A stretch of 18,479 bases of DNA from NCBI GenBank assembly GCA_948844705.1, contig CAQNVT010000164.1, positions 1 through 18,479 on the forward strand, written 5' to 3'. A model generated the notes under the pieces. That model ran no database searches and was not told where the DNA came from. It was given only the letters and a program-made list of their open reading frames with translations. This DNA comes from an uncultured Dorea sp. Lineage in GTDB: Bacteria > Bacillota > Clostridia > Lachnospirales > Lachnospiraceae. This document shows, piece after piece, positions 14,892 through 18,479 of the stretch. The stretch's first letter is position 1, and every line of letters begins with the position of its first letter. The position numbers and the translations under genes were made by a program.

Positions 14892-15950
14892 TTGAAAACT
14901 TTTAGCATAATGGCAATAGGATTTGGTTTAATTATCGTAATAGTACTAATAAAATATAAACCAATGTATGAAGTTAAAATATCTGACAACACATTAGGAT
15001 ATGTAGATAATATAGAAGAATTTGAAGCAACTATTGAAGATGAACTTAAAAATATAAATGGAACAAATGCTGATTTTGTTACATTAAATGAAGAGCCAGA
15101 ATATGAGTTGAAATTAGTAAGTAGAAATACAGAAACAGATGAAGAGGCAATATATGCCATGTTAAATGACAAAGCAACAGTAACATATAAATACTTTGCT
15201 GTAACATTAGAAAATCAAACAAGAGCATATGTAAGTACATTAGATCAAGCGATAAAAGTAGTAGAAGATATTAAAGCTCAATATGCAGATGATGTAAGAA
15301 TGAACTTGCAAATAGTGGAAGAATATACACAAAATAATGAAACAATAGATGTGGCATCAGTAGAATTAGCAGAGACAGCTATAGGCGACGGAGTAGAAGT
15401 TATAAGAGAAGAAAATAAATATATAAAAGTAAATGGTGTAAAGATAGAATCAATGCCATTAAATCCAAATACAAGAATTATTATATCATCAAGATATGGA
15501 GAAGTAAGTAGAATAAGAAGTTCTGCACATAAAGGATTGGACTTAGCATGTAAAATAGGGACAGATATAAAAACAATAGCGAAAGGAACAGTAGTATTTG
15601 CACAAGACAGTGGAGCATTAGGAAATTTAGTAAAAGTTGACCATGGAAATGGAGTTCAGACATGGTATGCACATTGTAGTAAAATATATGCATCAGTAGG
15701 TCAAGAAGTAGATGCAGGGGATGTTACGGATGAAGATGTAAAGAAGATCAGTGCGGTAATTGATGAGACACAGATGGTAGAAGGTGATCTCCGCAGAGAG
15801 ATTGCACTGAACATCAAGAGATTACAGGAGATTGGATGCTACAGAGGTATCCGTCACAGAAAAGGACTTCCGGTTCGCGGTCAGAAGACTAAGACCAATG
15901 CGAGAACAAGGAAGGGACCGAAGAGAACGGTTGCTAACAAGAAGAAGTAA
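14892..15950 (+). CDS. Chimeric ORF: 5' part of an M23 (LytM) endopeptidase fused to the end of ribosomal protein S13
   Basis: Residues 1 to about 276 belong to a membrane-anchored M23 peptidoglycan endopeptidase. There is an N-terminal TM helix (about 5-21), a long extracytoplasmic region, then the LytM fold with HKGLD (zinc ligands His213, Asp217) and [19 protein letters not shown] (His261). The domain is cut there: the second zinc motif (HxH, usually HLHFE), expected about 30 residues later, is missing, so the product would be inactive. The rest is rpsM. Codon use is very AT-rich (about 30% GC by eye), unlike everything to the left, so this piece probably comes from another organism. The TTG at 14892 has no ribosome site. 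The frame is open upstream and AAAGGAG at 14834-14840 points to a start near 14850, where the codon is ATT. Confidence 0.85.
   Translation: MKTFSIMAIGFGLIIVIVLIKYKPMYEVKISDNTLGYVDNIEEFEATIEDELKNINGTNADFVTLNEEPEYELKLVSRNTETDEEAIYAMLNDKATVTYKYFAVTLENQTRAYVSTLDQAIKVVEDIKAQYADDVRMNLQIVEEYTQNNETIDVASVELAETAIGDGVEVIREENKYIKVNGVKIESMPLNPNTRIIISSRYGEVSRIRSSAHKGLDLACKIGTDIKTIAKGTVVFAQDSGALGNLVKVDHGNGVQTWYAHCSKIYASVGQEVDAGDVTDEDVKKISAVIDETQMVEGDLRREIALNIKRLQEIGCYRGIRHRKGLPVRGQKTKTNARTRKGPKRTVANKKK
15720..15950 (+). pseudogene. rpsM: 3' fragment of rpsM (30S ribosomal protein S13)
   Basis: The last 76 codons of the chimeric ORF are the C-terminal part of ribosomal protein S13, with signature [20 protein letters not shown], the [16 protein letters not shown] turn, and the basic tail [20 protein letters not shown] and stop. 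S13 is normally about 120 residues, so the first third is missing. The fragment begins at or near 15715-15725, where M23 sequence ends (DVTDEDVKK is S13-like). rpsK (S11), which nearly always follows rpsM, is absent. Base composition returns to moderate here, unlike the M23 part. Confidence 0.92.
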
Positions 15951-15953
15951 GCA

Positions 15954-16691
15954 ATGTTGAAGCAATTTGATTTTAGCAGTTCAAATGGCAGCAAGATAAT
16001 CAGTAAAATAAAAAGCCTTCACGATTATCTGAAGGTGCATCTGGAATACGACACGGACGCCGCAGGAAACCGGAAACCAAAGGACCGGCGCAGCTGGGAA
16101 GCCCATAACATCGTAGGGGGACTGCTGCACCGGAAATGCGTGTGCGAGGGATATTCCAAGTCGATGAAATTTTTATGCGACCGGATCGGCCTGGAGTGCT
16201 GGGTCGTGTCGGGAACCGGATCGGGAGCGCTGGAGCAGGGACCCCATTCGTGGAATATCGTGAATATCAACGGTTACTACCACCATGTGGATGTGACATG
16301 GGACCATCAGTACGCGGAGTCCTCGAACATCCCCAATTACGGATACCTCAACCTGTGCGACGAGGAGATCGCAAAGGACCATACCTGGAACCGGCGCCAT
16401 TATCCGGTGTGTCCTTCAGATCCGTATAATTATTTCCGGGTAAATAATTCGTTGATTGATACGCGGGCGCAGCTGGAGACGTTTTTATACAACTGTTTTC
16501 AGATGGAAGAGGAATATATCATGTTCAAGGTGGTGCGGGGAAGCCAGCTGGAACGGGAGATCAACGGCTGTCTGCAGGATTCCGTGCGGCGGGCGTCCGG
16601 ACGGTGCAGGCATGTGAGCGTCGGAAATTATAAATATGGGGGAATCCCGGAGCAGCTGACATTTTTTATTCAGCCGGAGTACAGGTATTGA
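15954..16691 (+). CDS. Transglutaminase-like domain protein, probably missing its native 5' end
   Basis: The 245-residue frame carries a transglutaminase-like (papain-fold) core: KIKSLHDYLKVHLEYD helix (about 18-33), nucleophile region KCVCEGYSKSMKFLC with Cys64, PHSWNIV with His98 and YYHHVDVTWD with Asp113. These form the expected Cys-His-Asp triad. NYGYLNLCDEEIAKDHTW follows, a common sequel in Clostridial members, and an unrecognised region of about 75 residues ends the protein. Such proteins are often extracellular, but no signal peptide is seen. The ATG at 15954 sits 3 bases after the rpsM stop with no real ribosome site. The first 25 or so codons are AT-richer than the rest, so the true N-terminus is probably lost at a join. 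Substrate unknown; it could be a protease rather than a cross-linker. Confidence 0.8.
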   Translation: MLKQFDFSSSNGSKIISKIKSLHDYLKVHLEYDTDAAGNRKPKDRRSWEAHNIVGGLLHRKCVCEGYSKSMKFLCDRIGLECWVVSGTGSGALEQGPHSWNIVNINGYYHHVDVTWDHQYAESSNIPNYGYLNLCDEEIAKDHTWNRRHYPVCPSDPYNYFRVNNSLIDTRAQLETFLYNCFQMEEEYIMFKVVRGSQLEREINGCLQDSVRRASGRCRHVSVGNYKYGGIPEQLTFFIQPEYRY

Positions 16692-16694
16692 GAT

Positions 16695-16790
16695 GGGATT
16701 TTCACGAAGAACCGAATCACTGACAAGGGTCGGCATCGGATGGGTGTGCCGCAGCGGAAGCGGGATTTTCATGAAGAACCGGATCATTGA
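16695..16790 (+). repeat. Imperfect 29-base direct repeat pair
   Basis: GGGATTTTCACGAAGAACCG... (16695-16723) recurs at 16762-16790 with 26 of 29 bases identical, 67 bases apart start to start. It lies in the gap between the transglutaminase-like gene and the acidic ORF. The units are not palindromic. Possible readings are a duplicated regulatory segment or decayed coding sequence; no function can be assigned. Confidence 0.7.
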
Positions 16791-16830
16791 AAACGACCGG
16801 GAACAGAGAGGATGAAAGGAGGGGAATGCC

Positions 16831-18297
16831 ATGAGCGAACTGGAAGGCGGCGGAGAAGTCAGCGAGAGCGCTGAGGTCAGCGAGGCGCCGGCGGAGGAAA
16901 CCGGCGGAGAGGCGTCAGAGGAAACGCAGGAGGCTGCGGTGGACGAGGCGAATGAGACCGGAGGGTTCGACGATTCGGAGACGGCAGAAACCTCCGATGT
17001 GGGTCTTGATGAAGAAGAATCCGAAGAAGATCCGGATGGCGAAGGGGAAGAGTCGGAAGCGGACGAAACGGGTTTTGAAGACGAAGCCGGCCTGGAGGAC
17101 GGGGAAGATTTCGCTGAAGAATCAGCGGAACAGGACGATGAGTCAGTGGCGGACGAGGATGGCATCGGCTTTGACGACGGCGAAGAGCAGCCGGAAGAGG
17201 ATTCTGCTGAGGAGTCTGAGGATGCAGGCGAAACGGATACTGCGGAAGACGAAAACGGAGTTGAGGATTCCGGGGATGCATCAGAAGAGATTCCGGAAAA
17301 TGAAGCTTCGGAGGAACCGGAAGAGGATTCTGCCGAAGAAGAGATATATGAAGACGATCTGGATGATGATCTGGAAGAAGATCCGGGCGAAGAGGAAGAC
17401 TATTCGGATGCAGAGCTTGAAGAAAACGCTGAAGAAGCATCGGAAAAGGAAGAGCCTGATGAAGATGCAGAGGTAGAACCGGACGGGGAGACGCAGCCGG
17501 AGGAATCCGAAGAAGATTCAGCAGAGGATGAGGACGAAGAACCGGAGACGTCGGAAGAGACTCCGGAGGAGGGCGCCGAGACATCAGAAGAAGAACTGGA
17601 TAAGGAGGAGCAGCCAGAAGAACCGGACGGGGAGACACAGCCGGAGGAACCGGACGAAGAGTCAGAAGAGACTCCGGAGGAGGACGCCGAAGCATCGGAA
17701 GAAGAACTTTCCGAGGATATGGAAGAGGATTCTCTTGAAGAAGAATACGATGACATTTCCGAAGAAGATCCGGGTGAAGAGGAAGATTATTCGGATGAAG
17801 CTGTGGATGAGGGAGCTGCAGGAGCCGAGGAGTCTGTGGAAGAAGCCGAGTCTTTGGAGGATATAGAAGATTCAGAAGCAGCAGAGGGAGAGGAATCTGC
17901 AGAAGATACTGAGTCCACGAAGGATGCCGAGTCCCCAGAGGACGCAGAAGAAGCCGAATCCTTGAAGGAGGACGACGATTCAGAATCCACAGAGGAAGAG
18001 GAATCTACAGAAGAACCGGAATCCGTAGAGGAGGAAGCTCAGGAGGAACCTGACGGGGAAGAATCCCCTGAATCGGAGGAGGACAACACAGAGTCCGCAA
18101 AGAATCCAGAGGAGGAACCCGAGGAAGAACCTGCCGAGAACTCAGATGAAGAATCCGAGCAGGAAACTGCCGAATCCCCGGAGGAAAAACCCGAACAGGA
18201 ACCTTCGGAAGAATCTGAGGAAGAAGAATCCACACAAACATCCGGACAGGAAAGCACAAAAACAGCACCATGGTCACGGCGAGAGGCTTCTTCATGA
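16831..18297 (+). CDS. Very acidic Glu/Asp/Ser-rich repetitive protein, 3' end lost in a chimeric join
   Basis: Unrecognised protein starting MSELEGGGEVSES after an excellent ribosome site (AAAGGAGGGG, 6 bases before the ATG). About 465 residues are dominated by Glu, Asp, Ser, Pro, Ala and Thr, with only a handful of Lys and no Arg, Cys, His or Trp. It has no signal peptide or membrane segment and should be intrinsically disordered and strongly negatively charged. Internal near-copies occur, such as EEDPGEEEDYSD and EPDGETQPEE. From about 18226 the frame reads antisense through a chloride channel gene. The last 24 residues (TQTSGQ...WSRREASS), which contain the only Arg and Trp, are therefore foreign and the real C-terminus is unknown. 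It follows the transglutaminase-like gene by 139 bases in the same direction. Acting as a linker of a larger surface protein is possible but unproven. Confidence 0.7.
   Translation: MSELEGGGEVSESAEVSEAPAEETGGEASEETQEAAVDEANETGGFDDSETAETSDVGLDEEESEEDPDGEGEESEADETGFEDEAGLEDGEDFAEESAEQDDESVADEDGIGFDDGEEQPEEDSAEESEDAGETDTAEDENGVEDSGDASEEIPENEASEEPEEDSAEEEIYEDDLDDDLEEDPGEEEDYSDAELEENAEEASEKEEPDEDAEVEPDGETQPEESEEDSAEDEDEEPETSEETPEEGAETSEEELDKEEQPEEPDGETQPEEPDEESEETPEEDAEASEEELSEDMEEDSLEEEYDDISEEDPGEEEDYSDEAVDEGAAGAEESVEEAESLEDIEDSEAAEGEESAEDTESTKDAESPEDAEEAESLKEDDDSESTEEEESTEEPESVEEEAQEEPDGEESPESEEDNTESAKNPEEEPEEEPAENSDEESEQETAESPEEKPEQEPSEESEEEESTQTSGQESTKTAPWSRREASS
17374..17797 (+). repeat. Internal direct repeats of the acidic ORF
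   Basis: Three pairs of near-identical segments are interleaved. Unit C is 37 bases, at 17374-17410 and 17761-17797, with 2 differences. Unit A is 30 bases, at 17476-17505 and 17620-17649, with 1 difference. Unit B is 47 bases, at 17551-17597 and 17662-17708, with a few differences. Several differences are synonymous. The order C-A-B-A-B-C suggests local duplication followed by selection on the protein. Such repeats could also promote assembly errors here. Confidence 0.75.
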
Positions 18298-18478
18298 TCC
18301 CGCCTAAGAGGGCCGACGTGACGATCGCGGCGGCGAACACGACGTGTTCCGGGCATTCCGGTAATATGAGACCGGCGATTCCGTATCCCATGCAGACGCC
18401 TGCGAAGATAACCGGGAAAAAATGCCCGCCCTTAAGCCCAAAGAGGATACAGATGTTGGTCAGAAGGATCTTGAAAAA
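18224..18478 (-). pseudogene. Fragment of a ClC-family voltage-gated chloride channel gene
   Basis: The minus strand from the contig end encodes 85 residues of a ClC-type chloride channel or transporter. They include ILFGLKGGHFFPVIFAGVC, MGYGIAGLILPE, AAAIVTSALLGGIMKKPLAV and TMVLFLCFPVRMFVWIL, which fit the later membrane helices of the family. The N-terminal part lies beyond the window. On the left the family pattern stops at the WIL triplet, where the frame runs into the acidic gene's antisense. GAAGAATCC is plausible on both sides, so the join lies at about 18224-18232. This is a truncated, displaced fragment in inverted orientation relative to the acidic ORF. Confidence 0.8.
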
Positions 18479-18479
18479 G

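Noticed and set aside
14892..15950. A secreted peptidase carrying an S13-like RNA-binding tail as a novel toxin.
   Set aside because: The peptidase lacks its second zinc motif and the tail is plain S13 with its stop; both halves are truncated and differ in composition.
16693..16815. A 40-codon plus-strand ORF (MGFSRRTESLTRV...) between the transglutaminase-like gene and the acidic gene.
   Set aside because: No well-placed ribosome site, no recognisable features, and part of its length is made of the direct repeat; too weak to call.
16485..17165. Minus-strand Ser/Pro-rich ORFs opposite the acidic gene, including several others up to 17990.
   Set aside because: They are mirror frames of a Glu-rich coding sequence; the plus strand has the ribosome site and start, and they have none.

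Overview
The window looks like a contig assembled from gut-type Firmicutes (Clostridia) DNA. It is not one continuous natural locus. Its backbone, about 265-14500, resembles a Lachnospiraceae-like chromosome: a spore-former-type housekeeping operon, a meso-DAP-type MurE, and roughly balanced GC. Both ends and the right-hand third carry joins that fuse unrelated gene fragments. Bases 1-41 are the end of the Illumina TruSeq universal adapter.

Backbone, minus strand, read right to left: murE - priA - def - fmt - membrane Zn-peptidase - rsmB - rlmN - prpC - prkC. A good sigma-A promoter lies before murE and most genes abut or overlap. The operon combines peptidoglycan precursor synthesis (MurE), replication restart (PriA), start-Met formylation and deformylation (Fmt/Def), rRNA methylation (RsmB/RlmN) and the muropeptide-sensing kinase/phosphatase pair (PrkC/PrpC). 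prkC is cut inside its first PASTA repeat, fused in frame to a piece of spo0A, and then runs into the adapter.

Accessory block, about 10600-14560, AT-richer, minus strand: an AAA-ATPase/PD-(D/E)XK protein with its own promoter, then a three-gene cassette. The cassette holds a putative contact-dependent-inhibition-type immunity protein, a small membrane ORF that may be frameshifted, and a 3-TM protein with an extracytoplasmic-type tail. A short YhcG/DUF1016-like remnant lies at its edge.

Right-hand patchwork: from about 14570 the sequence becomes very AT-rich and carries a promoter plus the 5' part of an M23 (LytM) endopeptidase gene, apparently from another organism. Near 15720 it switches in frame to the last 76 codons of rpsM (S13). 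Immediately after the rpsM stop comes a GC-richer segment with a transglutaminase-like protein (probably lacking its native 5' end) and a very acidic, repetitive protein. That protein is cut at about 18226 by an antisense fragment of a ClC chloride channel gene running off the contig end.

The eye-catching 'fusions' (kinase-Spo0A, M23-S13, acidic protein-antisense ClC) are best read as assembly or library chimeras joined at short shared words, not as new systems. The parts most worth biological follow-up are the immunity-like cassette, the Asp/Tyr/Gly linker of PrkC, and the acidic protein beside the transglutaminase. GC statements are by-eye estimates.
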